A DNA stretch of 64,000 nucleotides from an uncultured Clostridia bacterium (GCA_947166705.1 CAMVFE010000004.1:1-64000); one strand, 5' to 3'. Shown: positions 44,401 through 46,136, counted from the stretch's first letter. Notes: generated from the letters alone by a model not told the origin. Made by a program: numbers and translations.

Positions 44401-46120
44401 AGTGACGGAAAACGGCGCGGCCGGCATCGAGCTGAAGAACAGCTACGTACCGGACGAAGGCGCGCTCCGGATCGACAAGGCCTTCACCTTCAGCGGCACG
44501 GCGCCGGACGCGGATCTGACAGGCCTGACGTTCACGGTGACGGGACCCGGCGGATATACGAAGACCTTCACCTACGGCGAGATGACGGACGGTTCGATCA
44601 CGCTGAGCGGACTGAAGGCCGGAGAATACACCGTGAAGGAAACCGGCGCCGAAGGGCTGATCGCCTCCTGGACACTGGCTGCGGGCAGCGTGACGGAAGG
44701 CAGCGCCGAAGTGAAGTACGGAAAGACCGCGAAGGTGCTCCTGACGAACAACTATGACGAACAGACCGGCAGCCTGAAGATCACCAAGACCTTTACAGGA
44801 AACCTGCCGAAGGACGCGGATACCTCCTCCCTGATTTTCCAGATCAGCGGACCGGGCGGATTCAGCCGCACTGTGACCTACGGCAGCTTCACGGACGGCA
44901 GCTATACGCTGCGGAATGTGCCCGTCGGCACCTACAGCGTGAAGGAAACCAACGCGGATACCCTGATCGCGGGCTACCAGCTTCAGGCGGACAGCGTTAC
45001 GACCGGGCGCGCGGCCGTGACGGACGGCGGCACAGGCAGCGTCGCGCTGAAGAACCATTACGACAAGGGCCTGGGAAGCCTGACCATCGAGAAGAGATTC
45101 ACGGGCTTGCTGGCCAGCGATATGGAGAACGCATCCCATCTGCTGTTCCGTATTCTCGGACCGGAGGGATACGACGAGACAGTTGAATACGCTGCCTTCA
45201 GCAACGGCCGTCTGACCCTGGAGAACCTGGTTCCCGGACAGTACCTGGTCTACGAGCTGAACGCGGGCGTGCTGGCGGCGAACCTGACCCTGAGGGAAGA
45301 CTCGGTCACCGCCGCGCAGGCCGCGGTCGAACTCAACAAGAATGCTGTGGTTGAGCTGACCAACCGCTACACGAATTCCAACACCTCCGTAGTGATCTAC
45401 AAGGTCTGGAACGATGTGAACAACAAGGACGGATCCAGACCCGCAAGCGTGAGAGCGACGCTGAGCAACGGCAACGGCAACGTGGCCACCGTCACGCTGA
45501 ACGCGGCCAACAACTGGATGGCGGAGATTTCCGGCCTGCCGCTGTACCGCGGAAACAATCTGATCCGCTACAGCTGGACAGAAGAATCCGTGCCGGGCTA
45601 CGTGCTGACGGATCAGAGGACGAGCGGCAACTCGACCGTTATTACGAACACCCACATACCGGAGCTGGTGAGCACCACGGTCATCAAGATCTGGGACGAC
45701 AACAACGACGAGGCGCATCTGCGGCCGAAGACGCTGCGGGTCACGCTGAGCAACGGCTCAACCTACAGGCTGAGCGAGGAGAACAACTGGAGCGTGACGG
45801 TGAATAACCTGCCGAAATACAGAAACGGCGAGGAAATCCATTACACCTGGAGCGAGCAGAGCGTGCTGGGCTACACCCAGTCCCAGACGACGGCGGCCGG
45901 GAACGTGACGGTATTCACGAATACCTGCAGGCTGTTCACACCTCCGGAGACGACGCCGCCCGGACCGACACCTCCGGGAACGCCTCCGGGAACCGTGCCG
46001 CCGCAGGAGGGAACGCCGCCGCTGCCCGGCAACCATGTACCGCTGTATATCCTGCAGGAATACGGCACGCCGCTGGGCGTTGAGGTCATCATCAACCATG
46101 TGGGCGACTGCTACGAATAA
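11471..46120 (+). CDS. Giant secreted multi-domain Cna-B / SpaA-type surface protein
   Basis: One unbroken frame of 34,650 bases encodes about 11,549 residues. I start at ATG 11471 because it opens a clean signal peptide, cleaved after residue 28 (SVFA|EE). Order: Pro/Glu/Ala-rich segment (about 29-170), Thr/Glu repeat (300-452), an N-terminal domain (453-876), about nine head modules resembling isopeptide-forming adhesin domains (877-2274), one SpaA-like module (2275-2444), and about 63 B-type modules (2446-11487). Most modules open with a V-K-x-W-type strand and close with Y-T-V-x-E plus an Asn-containing strand. This is the Lys/Glu/Asn layout known to form internal isopeptide bonds. Several modules are of FctA/Spy0128 type, for example at 30326 and 32512. 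A Pro-rich stretch and the tail INHVGDCYE end the protein; LPXTG, SLH and a membrane helix are absent. It is likely a very long adhesive or structural fibre. The ligand cannot be read from sequence. Confidence 0.93.
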   Translation: MEIRHRRILSLVSATVMFFSNMPLSVFAEEGAEIPESVMEEAFTGEVPEAPAAEKLVPKQAREEAPAAQNPEPAPRAETPVQEEPAPQQAEAPGKEEPALQQEDAPAKEESAPQQAEAPRQERAPESRTEQKPAEEQQAAPRQADAPSVQQDAPKEASEPRKVSAATNTPIPLPEILPDAEMAVGDETELQLPAYGSVLVKLNVRKTADIIIRTTGVPVWMDAKQEDGSSSRYLPDEQGLMNASFKAKAGIWMLTFAAQQPGDSGKLTVEVLQDVPEEKPEAAKSEPAEVTEEVQDEVPAEEAGESEETEVTEETEDIKETETTEETEETGETEETKETKESEETEESGETNETELAEETETTEETEESEETEEIEETEETEEIEETGETNKTELTEATEATEETEATEATEETEATEVTEETGETEESEETEETGEAEASEAPEETEEPGIVALTEEQLNVTPITGGSLDSLLAEVGLTAEKTEKLSGPMKLRSRNAAAAPENGSVTEYAAFEIEPKDEYLTENGTYRVTVSLDSINLNDRIPENAKITGINYALYHIASAEGANFIRETLVPEVDDAGHILRAFTFETGSFSPFILRYTVEFHFGDAEAVIEGGTQILLSDLIRLLDIRDAEGRQIDVQRVESVESSDGNLVSAEEVSGTVSVNGTDTDAGRKDFLLTSKAPFTSAEQLILHLAETEDQEAETVAVGLTDEQGEVYSLNDERATVEVYAASSTSNLARNGQISLKLDFDLTGDALDAAKECYHVEAISAEKTRKVYDMVYDLSDAINGNDALLSGLMSGSGDIMQNGYSVGSYEVSGDKIYLHLFGGTGMDEDTTRAFGTVSFRASFDESKVGNRESADLRFPGSEEPVPVTFEPFQYRDGSKNAESGTVTIYPEQYEKRNGMQVYYIQYTAVLEQKVGLENVTFWDTIEDAYQYLDPDSVRVDGAPVTPSVDNKTFTVSAGSLTANTPKMVTYRTFVTKDAVDAAGGSIRLSNSAKWNSLGSGDIPGGRADVSVTTGKPDGGSKSVTAKDASGNDQTGTNLSIKTRENDTDIHVLTYTLNISEPYPAADLTLTDTFGSLQSFDSSYGVVITRPDGSTVQVPSSSLTVSGNQFVLNLDEALGGPIQADQNYKITYQTTTTAKGEQIDNSASWEIDGHSGLPGGNTSVAFTEPGVKPGTKTAVGSKVMEVSGAGPYRIKWQLVINEDFVNAPGSLTLTDTYGSYQSLVKNTLEIADRNTWNTYKIGTDFPDSLVSDQGGSFRMDLVQVLDAVNSQYAYQTIALAPNKDYVITYETEVDAETLESAGHDLTAVNTAAWVMDGKNIPGGEDSVEVKHLSYVPGSKAWSRKDGTQYTKVDGNQALIHYTLTIQEPAAMTHAVLTDTLRGNQTIPADGSITVRGSDGTEVTVNAASYFNAETKTLTMDLAQALADQGSFRADVTYTVEYDALVSLTDGRADNIVNSAEWNLTGTDGYTEGVDGGENGPGTLTEEKFSPGTKTMTGITDSQGGALKQNGTAWVSAGEPPYTLNYEIRINEDRTPTESAVLTDTYSEFESIVPGSVKVIIGSGDGAKELSGVTITDNPSEHSFTLNLMAVLTAQGLTFQPKTDYTVTYQTTTGTSYSESDTNKIINRAKWTFDGTNQPESTTTTVIRKGMKLKKTVEYTRDAESGAPGYGGTAAYIITVGEAGKEIPADYTVTDYPLPLQMWSAQDSVKLTVTAAGAGRIYTIQNSQDSFGEFTYSHAYNQGNVFYSGTQDSNSPRFTFKFKENTTGPVTMTFTMDVVNAAQAKAAGIFGDKDVTNRVTGSDGTESETSFPIGLPERKAAKVEKAFSEFNSQTAVSSWSVLVTPPNGESLEDYELADDWNRFSTISAEDAETSAKKGTDFSGFKVTSKDGGTVYAENTDYAVTNGYGSFTLKFLNNSITDPVKVTYELAYPSWDYAVGSDIYMQNHVKITGAGQTSPDDEDTAEGSYENTDLPMEKTVTGSEKPWDAAPTDPARTYSFRIAVNPNWADISSPNGITVTDVLPAGMELVDEQHGENYAAQGISAPRVRVSANQGGLQGYYEVTQSGNTWTLALEDVRLNTKNAEIYYKARFTDEEYARLKNLTTGVEQKYINTATVSVPGTKRTATDTATVSYQYQNGVRKEDISARDTTEVEYVIYVNEDGRTLNEGNKLVLTDNISTKLELNKSTVRVYRKGTSQFVAADVSYDGDSRNLTISVPDRTPVEVHFKARLLSADAMEYVNGVTLTGQGSFYDEVSKEHRLTESGAEIHTESKGKIFLEKIDANSLSRTISGAKFELYKVEFNTETGVLKPSDSSEPIATAVSDSRGRVEFSNLSYTGVVPQDQVPLKYPELQVEGTQDSGAAFPYIYYWIETEVPADSGYVIGNNANPHYFLVYHGKESNTNPYYVEAKRIDELVQNANGIRVNSALEGYSWNVTNSRDKNFTVSKSWVGKDGEAKTEDLPESIRVTLYRSDAPETPFTAEGVENPVTVTVGASGAWTYTWRGLPALDANGEEYTYTAKETDVLDADGNSVTASWAASYQSIGSDSVTITNTELDEGTIEASKIWNDNFNRLLKRPEKITFTLEKSTDGATWEQVGEPVSVTAKEEWKHVWKNLPAEENDSPVTYRVIEDEVPGYKADQAIQVIEGGRGTAAFTNTLTSDNVTAVKQWVNADGTGIWPDGATVELELVKQITDPATGAVTTTELTGESIPAAYQTPEGEGAEWRNIIELNSGMTRATWENLDPLGENEAYAVREISVNGQPVADGAVTADGKTYDVFVTPVLGGKATVTNAERVSVRADKKWYQGYDEITDQDHQFIFDGEIDGTHYSFTYKLSDLRVVTRLRRYRDGAPDASFDADPLGAPMTIHGGVNEAAVLGQIEFNADGTVDQSSGSGHPMVSGSYQQTGAWEYTWSNLPSAGLDDQGNVFRYTYAPEEIGVYISRGVVSAATGLNMYADVTADFVTSVDGTTMKNVATETVQIEAEKAFPAGLPADSMPHAVQFTLYRKNVSGDTYINGEAYSKVTADASGTPITNPAVLMPGEAVTEGEILTWGVKALWENLAKYDQDSNQISYYVKETGVYYDDPDYLSEATVWADPDAIFTVSDGTVSIGNDNTGSLTITNEPVSVDVPVKKEWEDFADTDADWSAVVRLQWAKCDLETGEVISDWLDVQPVQEITVTKTMMSQADQPAESAANLAARTFAGLPKFGADENGNVYRIQYSVEEMSYILRDGGVTYTYQYPNSYNTDDESRQYTVYFPHDAGELSGEDGDYHIDISNALKNVTNKSYINLHLEKLWQGGNPTDSDAYARFTVRRYFHDEYRDTSHMTAEDLEAEPITITLYDQLEGRVINTISVRPNVGVSIAATFAPHTDGRKEVSYAVGSPSGARSTIYSSWYNAGIETVRSGMMYFTEDTTLYITTAITGILAGDSLSGIKLVDTLPGGSASQRDSSYVGPVITLNSGNNWSSSFAGLLQRETRGGSDVDGQETVRVYEYYLEELESSPSGFAAKFYHGRSLTEDNVTSQMEDGDVENRITTSDDITAYNTEKQVMKVTKVWRGVPDTTGYPTVTLQLWQGWANGDTVSINGGDSWQYTREDGTAYIITLPTSKPAEFEGTQIEWAARPEAWTYEIPEQLPETRPDPSNPSILRQVGYFLKEEPSSGENWSFYYYSNSNGKRTNSLNQGGAAGIVGSTGELSVTNQMGQYTQMDLKKQFFDLTSAGAWDDITARMHVNVLLGFKVIRKVYAEDGVTTLEDWKDYSDEMVVGYYNGNAVGNNRGNGFFLESGGGNWHFRIRDQKDPNSASSDLIGLPVNGYYVNAEGQSVKATYQYSFRETGVYKPTAVSGTIPGSNLGLVTSWTEHDWDWYSSIVPGDLYKELYGNGQMAFHGQNGDRIANFKASDLTIHKEWVGEPDAQEVYVKLYRYSEADDIEDFTMTIARAIREGRAHGRDWQGYLGKQDLSAIDLTNGWFVLKSSNNWEVPITVTRALLGNLNETGYYHYYIEEVGYKKDGVVVRDTAQVKKTYKPRYDKWLGTAEGGGWGGAPVSEGKAAEIKIGAKGENKLMVINSTEPSTSYHIQKAWADGKYPTDGTKAVIELQQRYRYEKTEDGTVYVWKNESGKNINNEADYQDASNWTTAEEAAESSWLVDWQGQENEDAPGVIVLPIEGKTGAEAYEYTWEGLNVLKRLTAEGEVKATLYYRAVETSSVDWNNPMLEGVGTMQRAAEDVTLEGGTITNEDKKLDKLTVSKKWAVNGSEVENWPAGYDIAYRIVRHAYLVETDAEKTGRRTEVTAAVTGREVEINQSGDNAALKAPETVFTSDKNSSSLNAERPSYTYDFEENPVRGGRWTVTETEAALPMNEAAGVEAGQTYTVRYVYEVIEDNAQSDKGNEAYVFSGVAIAEETETEGVTTASAELTNELDETEIVVEKKWTKDGAASDAWPEGAEVAFTVSRTAAIPDKGTLGDPYTKKNIYSSSEEDSDTNIKAADQKVIIPGLLNTGKYVTGDTLTEEEAALGLEPNTEYQVNYTYTVTEDPENSISPAQGYTYQEVTATVTADGAPVKDGQVVSEDTEGAHTDDLYTLTNDYTEITVKKQWRKAADENAADENAEEQTWTNIEWPEGYTVGYKIIAEIFVDSVKVGEEVKYTSSVAGETNLTADRQQYTVSNLPTRGVWTAGDTPAMTDAWRDGYISKNIIKDKTYPVTYRYRVEEATEEDEAGSTKPTDSDFIFRAVKAVFGEGVYTINNDLTQIKVRKEWTSQDTGSQVGVKLYVSKTKPGQTGVINLNISMSDVWKDGTIEPDTYTIPVIVEGTDGSRYQVNLNKDKPTAKLTVDKYGEAAEDQQIIIYTVSLGTPTGTTDASFISPQTGDTLTVSANDANVVVQAKGKTPYNASIRVYNQNYTGTITISAENAVYNTSYPDDWEPISNSWTNGSTVAQGNSTTLTNLIAGKTYRIKFQGMTNNSLPSHTVSGGTLSAEELWNQDRRLTIVAGVGENVITFSQPEEINVNVSVNSWNGGSVPSSGQINYTIKRESDQAVVKTGQLTQNNSWADSNIKLPKLESGNYYIEYSAGNNIQSAEPNGDSVFAGNSNKDLYVKATGQSSSGDTVTFTIQVDTWKTGNDVYNGNVTNPPQNSNGYITVEIRNNNNPAIVYDTLHLNAANEWKATSISINKKADQYNDTHINIVLIVDGSIVKQAIGGGYYSANVAGSNITVSLTAACGNASGFIKPKMIRASENRYFKTRNNQRTNTLLLMDSAPALNTNTYTLDDISLGEESNNMAIVGKSGLPTDAIELKQTDETGEYVTISGVYENGEYILNNTNSWEHLWNDLPKTDENGNPLYYYVIETSAVGPGSNVKAIYNRTPATATTPETITISDEIENEQKYGDLLVTKQMSGVTKAHWDKEFKFTVQNGQGEYLRDNGSGNAPTWQAGSYEWTITPETAVKFEHLPIGSYVLAETTNGRTLKCYTFNEMESVTATTAAGIRVTEFNTADAPATFQFRNVYEPETTSVTVTKAWVPAAPEGAEVTFKLYQNGVPYKIADKEVKIILDGEPDQDGEISPWKASFRGLRKYDDDEQPYVYTVKEADYSGTTWGHNYKVVYPDGKTEKYGTTEYAEHNDTITNQQDKGAVKVTKKVTGDQTSLPDSFIITATVTKAGSTKTITLQNSIAYPILNQTASANEDLANAELIRDGNSYTWEISNLDIGSHVEFAEGGAEMAGYELTATPADGKVSAEVAETTQEAVIINNYSELPGSLKIRKTVSVNNETSGDVFDTNKSKLTGTYTFTIESVARDAEDPTKAAVTRTAKITFANGAATSATIDDETAELTEGELIIPGLKAGTYTVKEESPTDGTSLILAAGETNPKTLTVTRGDTGSIQTAAFRNNRNVGSVSVKKLQKVNGENIELNGGETPETFYVALFSNSAPNTPIEGIREIRHNGTVTWENLEPGRYEVYEMTSGEEDARRVGQAIGVYTVTITQPDPDDSSRSIERNTIVLPDEANASVTATVINDQELTDVELTKNWDDSNNASGHRPTAEQFAGIVHLMADGTELTTGSPALTAGTEEGSWTAAWANGTVTAEIRDNGDNTYTVTWKELPKNDQGRGIYYTVSEDAEALAAMEGTGEYYTAGAVTEGTKKTEDGRTIPAFSVTNIHKKGSLRISKEIYRNGVKDTTANGKFHYGVYLCGSDGTPITEGEPAKLAAPVATGAIVMGSGTTATVSGLDAGNTYVVYELTDDPEKGGTPIQNNETGEINGVTYLVGYDYGTGRTNAVTAADRTTGVTITNSYAEASVEVTKHLLGRGWTMDDAFRFTISAADGNPAGAALPDPAVIEISAYDRTADAAKKKAAFGAIRFVSQGTYTFEITETTASGTDYTWPDSVTLTSPAENKAVVTIGVTEDPATGKLKAAVQSITMDGASADAALFTNTYSAEGSVPFEAAKKMVNGTLSQAYTIRLTQVTGNNQTTPVAADKAVMTTGERDAKQNVNTVSKITEVSEKTNDVVDFGAVSFLVNGETDQTGTYWFMMEEELPEGVSSTGVKDGIKYDTHKTWIRVTVEDLDRNGKLTVTKTVNGVDTVYVGGVRQGEGETAPDATFTNEQLVNIEAEKTWKDDQGNTINETIRNASVTFTLQQKVKTESIWTNAPVAPVTVTDKPWEATWTGLSKYLNSDESRELEYRIIETNAKVNTVDDITPTDEASTVKTVGDFGTDTEHVIPTGSAAFTNTLPKTELTVDKQWVNGLDDSWPVGVEKVSVSLLANGQQVKDPADGTKDWVREITRRAIDGTNPVAYESVPVTFEDLPKYDENGAPIEYSAGEILLTYVDGRTASAADSDYVSDSVMTRVGGKDTVIITNMKVEDRYCVAVTKYWNDNHDALGLRPDSIRVRLIATVKYANPESGEEENHLVKEYPIRTLTPAMGKTEGETYNNWTYMETGIPAKDERNRAIEYNWYEVVDENGTEKLIGKEQTYLDGEGHEHSIGGGVMTLKGLTYASDFSSVQWRKDDTTQPTLVTKVVNTPVTAEAVIPVEKIVTGISPDADEEFIITITEDIPEEGKNPDDKSSIEADTLKLTKGEHGSFRILHYNLPGTYTYTISETAGTTKGMAYDNNEYTVTVTVARSEDGKTLTATAKSALGEPAEETVLSDQEGKRVVITNVYESPLTRVTATKVWDDADNKDGLRPDIVFTLKGTYTYVDDNGTTVIGTVNIADTKDSEGTAQTAAKTIYAYVRDSAGNPTANLNGDLTAEWVNLPEYVDGHRVTYIVEETAAQGQSLDTYISVNTGLTWNEDEKRWEITFTNTLKANMLKLYKAFSFNGKPVDVNSLTEDEKAKLSFTITTAIGAGAEAKKYYVARDTATSAEDGNIHGKYAKLIEYTGEAPAKARFTYADFSDGMLVLERLPYGRYTITENDTGMIYGYTWSGATWQVNRSGAVQNAELTDGEVTAVNVDSAELKDGDFTQVFFTNAYTEDLGALKVTKLVTATSNGTDITGTASEITGRTFRAAVYAYLKGGRMVDKVTEGAVKTYFATNGEPLADTDDQVSNKNKWIELTKDGSQLWLNLPAGTYYVEEEDAAVTGWDLTKTIKVAGTEISTAGTAVATANTASQPVDVKISNDYDRQVGTLTVAKTHSGVPSGSEGTEYQFTVTDADGQYVSAAAESGNNTYAFAGFSTAETLYGVTAGDENKVTFTGLPIGTYTVTEKNPEGLYTNYTLIVEGDVRAGETGSTTTGTAALAKNGEKTVRLSNNYRQDKGAVKVTKTVTGAPADQESKIFHIGLKDGSGQFVKAGGSVTVKNGENDAAAGTDSFVGYYEVKAGESLIWSGLEIGTYTVEEAGTEANGDAWITGYTLTVTGSGTAVQTVRDQTTEATVVNSYDQDVGELTITKRFEITGGATIEELALLNSLKFHVASKEGTPAYARDIYLSQFTWLKEDGTETTNPAEAKSFRYVIGNLPAGSYTVTETGADGVIADYTLTAVKVNGEEADLTKELTGEGSFGKNGRDTVAFENDYALDRGSITVTKQVAGAPASEAEHIYYIGLKNSEGRFITAEDPITVKAFTTTERDDGIGGKQTVTTEENAESQTFDGAAYYKVRDGQQLRWASLPVGTYTVVEYGTELAPTEPGSANIRDYTLTVSGNNQTVALAKDGAEQAEVTNSYEPDFGSLTIAKEWCGVPAGALAYKKNASDEAVNLLGALKVTVRNAEGRYVKATNGIVDYDANGVPSFTDTADEIIITDGRNTTVSNLPIGTYTVTEVNGRTLLTAVNHELVSAAVNEIPAADLNNISGTADTTKGGNSTIVLKNNYREIRGSLKIEKQFSFTPELTGSADLAHLAFHVTGKSMVNGAEETVYDETYYLINFEGPTGGKYTLELTDLPLGTYTVTEDTTGVTVKQYTLTAATLTVNGADTPTALDITDGKVKEAEGKTAGGSAEIRINDAATADTDESTATFAFENKYEHDSGDLAIRKTLIGAIGSEETEMEFIFTVRLSDRSLTGPYAASLKTGDGEAKAYGTGIAFSDGKNTTPIRLKHNQTLTIQGLPAGVTYSVTEAEDADYTLTDMQHSNGTIESDPVTAEFVNTRKTGELKVTKTVVSSDANDRTKEFTVTVTLKNGGTAFAGKTVRVSRGSGEPEDAATDTEGRLIFNDVTDGDSIVITGIPIGLRYSVEETNADGFTVTYNGETELKDAVMAAKVEAEILNKKNEGSMAVTKQVSSKVNADLTSKEFTFTITMKDASGNAVVTAYDSADSDRPVSGFFYGTLTKPGYQDSTLTRSREIVFNSQGEATITLKHNETMTIDGIPAGYTYTVREAQADNFETASTGDVENITIARDETRSAVFTNTRINAPLTIDKTVISDVKAEQTAEYPFTVRLLLGHEVLSGTYKVDYYDQKTGEVTRENVDVAFNDGEAVILVKGGGKAVIKEIPVGASFTITEQTDSVFESERTDSSGNVMLKDGVTASFKNTRKKGKLDVGKTVISANGADKTQEYSFTVELQNSDGSYAQIGAEGAEGKTYGGMTFRTKEVTVGEGAEPVTETRTIAEFKLDGSNRNTISATDLPVGLKYIVTETDSKGLVCTQTGEIGSISGGDNNRANFTNTRVDSGLIVSKSVVSELDRDKTKKFSFTVTLYDPQQNNTQPLANRTYHYIKRSMGDDPDEGGTLTTDSEGKYQFTLSDGEILIIEELPTDARYTVRETPDNDFVTTSLGENGTIRASASLAEFVNTRKSSELILKKLVESPIEADRTRTFTFNVKLYDLKDHNAADTEENRNYLKAYIAGRYFNGAAGANFYVMAGEDHTLTLDGIPADVHYLVTENPGTDGRFTITGQTDTEGVTEARVSNTQTNAKTAAITNKRTSNQMKISKTVKSPDANDQGTEFSYTIVFNESITEDFPISDIVGTVGGDSVSENEPKVLQVQSGRAKVTLKGGSSMTINGLPTGMTYTVIEAPNSSFTADEAEKTGQIGNEGIASAAYTNTRVPGKLIVKKTVDSVIPEDLTDKEFTFNVTFSKALKSNDTANDPYWQLISFEKTTASGTETDYAIDGNSKTFTLKHSETMTISGLPTGVTYTVAEQTENGFRTTKTGEHGTITTVDSQAEFTNTRETGALVITKKVNSDVARDRDNDLTKFDFRVELSDPGITGTYGDLMFSREGEGTEAKAVAEFQLGNGEKKTVTGLPGNVTYKVIETLTGNQTGIFTQTSTGQTGPIVNNATANAEVTNTRKTGNLEISKAVVSDIEADRTQAYTFDVTLMADGVPVSGTYSGITFGENGTAAVTISGGQTLKLTGLPVGTAWTVTERKPANFTARVSVNGETAVTSDQGGGTISTGTSTAAFTNTREKGKLILQKQVNGGVGEELTRNYTFEIHLDADIDKTYGDVQFQNGYASVTVAGGQSKTIDGLPVGIDYRVTESAASAEGFAVAYTNQAGTITSGTAGTTVIVENTHEKGSLSVDKAMFINDEKMEKNSGTYQNKKFYIQISTVLADGTWYVTGSNGTLKKADDATLTAAEKTHAVAYKDFAWTVSNLPAGTYTITEVADAAGTAVSAGNMSINHMDYIPALSRTTETAEVAANATAGAMLVNKYTRGQFCMAVTKQWLVNGSVSEANDSLTVGAALFRGIRDTASGEISWETEPVYTKELKKENNWSAVAAGMERMNEAGIPYAYEWREGTLSGSTFTEGVPAGWAKGKNQTVESRSASSAVGEDENLIILTKMTNSRIDAEIPVQKVMTGSPYTGGKPFEVKLARKSGTVEGDTSEIVNDTLSLKQNEQGTFTIEGITVPGTYIYEITETKGSVPGMTYDSAKKEVAITVGWNTDEPAGTRLTASIVPDAADGPVQVTNEYRTGKLTVIKEVKSPLAGDLAEAFAFTVELKHGGQALNGQYGGFVFKNGKTEIWLKHGEQAELTDIPFGTEYKVTEAENSRYVATIGGMEKRTAEGTIQDGTSDVSVTFTNARKLGELAVSKTVQSSRAADLTREYSFTVRLSEKITGSFPVKVNDAADASETVSFDEGTATLKLKHGEKKTILKLPAGAMYEVTEAETAGMTSALTNAAGTVAQGTAVNVACTNYGTGILKVKKSFSDNVKNMDAVRDLEFTITGPDGFTPVTVKYSAFTDGVYTLNEVQPGRYNVTEKDAIGLIADYTLDADSTLSGAATVQAGETAEIALTNNYTEDLGSLVIQKAFCGVPKDNTPWNEEKLADLKFTVTGPNGYSREFGYSDLTATVTDESGNLIRMLTIPNLKPGTYTVKESGAEGIVTGYTLNAATSVTEGSAAVVKNGEATAVLKNNYTRDVGQLQLKKTWDITGVTEVPDSAKSDLRFVITSDDVADFEPLTVYYAQFAGSDTYTVKDLPIGTYTVTEYDQKGLLAGYGYQLIRSEITAGGETKTVQAAAADADFAGAAAVKKGETSAVEMKNVYHEKNGGLTLKKTFEGVPEGADTDGLKFLVTGPEGYRCEFEFSAFTDGILRIDGLKEGAYTVKETNAEGLIAGYRLTAGSVTEGSAEVTENGAAGIELKNSYVPDEGALRIDKAFTFSGTAPDADLTGLTFTVTGPGGYTKTFTYGEMTDGSITLSGLKAGEYTVKETGAEGLIASWTLAAGSVTEGSAEVKYGKTAKVLLTNNYDEQTGSLKITKTFTGNLPKDADTSSLIFQISGPGGFSRTVTYGSFTDGSYTLRNVPVGTYSVKETNADTLIAGYQLQADSVTTGRAAVTDGGTGSVALKNHYDKGLGSLTIEKRFTGLLASDMENASHLLFRILGPEGYDETVEYAAFSNGRLTLENLVPGQYLVYELNAGVLAANLTLREDSVTAAQAAVELNKNAVVELTNRYTNSNTSVVIYKVWNDVNNKDGSRPASVRATLSNGNGNVATVTLNAANNWMAEISGLPLYRGNNLIRYSWTEESVPGYVLTDQRTSGNSTVITNTHIPELVSTTVIKIWDDNNDEAHLRPKTLRVTLSNGSTYRLSEENNWSVTVNNLPKYRNGEEIHYTWSEQSVLGYTQSQTTAAGNVTVFTNTCRLFTPPETTPPGPTPPGTPPGTVPPQEGTPPLPGNHVPLYILQEYGTPLGVEVIINHVGDCYE
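12370..12830 (+). repeat. Thr/Glu-rich minisatellite-like coding repeat
   Basis: About 150 codons consist almost only of Glu and Thr with scattered Ser, Gly and Ala, arranged as ETE/TEE triplets. The DNA is a degenerate 6- to 9-base repeat based on GAAACCGAGGA. A 25-base unit starting CGGGGAAACAAAC occurs at 12514-12538 and again at 12631-12655 with one difference, exactly 117 bases (39 codons) apart, which points to an internal duplication. Copy-number change by multiples of three would keep the frame, so this strongly acidic spacer may differ in length between strains. Confidence 0.85.
14100..18290 (+). repeat. Array of about nine head modules in the giant protein
   Basis: Roughly 140-160-residue modules repeat here. 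Each has a strand like LTLTDTFGS or VLTDTLRG, a stretch such as YTVTYQTTT, and an ending with N-x-A-x-W (for example NSASWEIDG, NTAAWVMDG, NRAKWTFDG). The pattern resembles adhesin domains of the isopeptide-forming type near the outer tip of Gram-positive surface proteins. The modules are well diverged at DNA level, so they are not recent duplicates. Being at the N-terminus they would sit farthest from the cell if the protein is held by its C-terminus. Confidence 0.7.
18806..33845 (+). repeat. Classical Cna-B module array (about 30 modules)
   Basis: Thirty modules, most beginning with a VxKxW-like strand: TVSKSWVG (18810), EASKIWND (19160), TAVKQWVN (19470), RADKKWYQ (19870) and so on to TATKVWDD (32938) and LKLYKAF (33356). 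Typical module length is 95-190 residues, longer than the minimal Cna-B fold, so many carry loop insertions. FctA/Spy0128-like units are mixed in at about 30326-30745, 30750-31250 and 32512-32920. Module 15 (from 25710) is interrupted by the AT-rich insert. Borders were read by eye from the repeat starts. Confidence 0.75.
25807..27330 (+). other. AT-rich, Asn-rich block nested inside a Cna-B module
   Basis: The Cna-B module that opens with IKVRKEWTS at 25711 resumes only with NSWEHLWNDLPKTDENG near 27422. About 500 residues of a different repeat lie between. Three related strands recur: ISMSDVWKDGTI (about 25822), VSVNSWNGGSV (about 26488) and IQVDTWKTGND (about 26797). Composition shifts sharply inside: 21 of 60 bases are G or C at 26881-26940 and 22 of 60 at 27001-27060, against 34 of 60 at 24241-24300. 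Asparagine and AT-ending codons dominate from about 26150 to 27420. This looks like a foreign or differently evolving cassette inserted in frame. Confidence 0.75.
33855..45930 (+). repeat. Compact stalk module array (about 33 modules)
   Basis: Modules of about 95-145 residues each open with G-[SAE]-L-x-[IV]-x-K (GALKVTKLV at 33855, GDLAIRKTL at 36810, GKLIVKKTV at 39850, GSLTIEKRF at 45073). They close with a TVxE strand and FTNTR- or LKNNY-like endings. From about 36810 to 41240 they form a homogeneous run of DUF7601-like units containing LKxGxxxTIxGLPxGxxYxVxE. From 43110 to 45370 a second run shares TVTGPxGY and YTVKExxAEGLIA elements. The last two modules (45385-45930) return to the classical Cna-B type with a KxWxD start. 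Confidence 0.75.
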
Positions 46121-46136
46121 GCATCAGGGACTCGGA

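Noticed and set aside
37658-45718. An open frame of more than 2,600 codons on the minus strand, opposite the giant gene
   Set aside because: It mirrors the repetitive GC-rich coding strand, has no ribosome-binding site, signal peptide or recognisable domain, and its His/Arg/Gly-rich sequence is typical of antisense shadows.
14000-46000. A CRISPR array or recent tandem DNA duplications in the repeat protein
   Set aside because: Similarity is at protein level only; modules differ widely in DNA sequence and length, and there are no regular short repeats with unique spacers.
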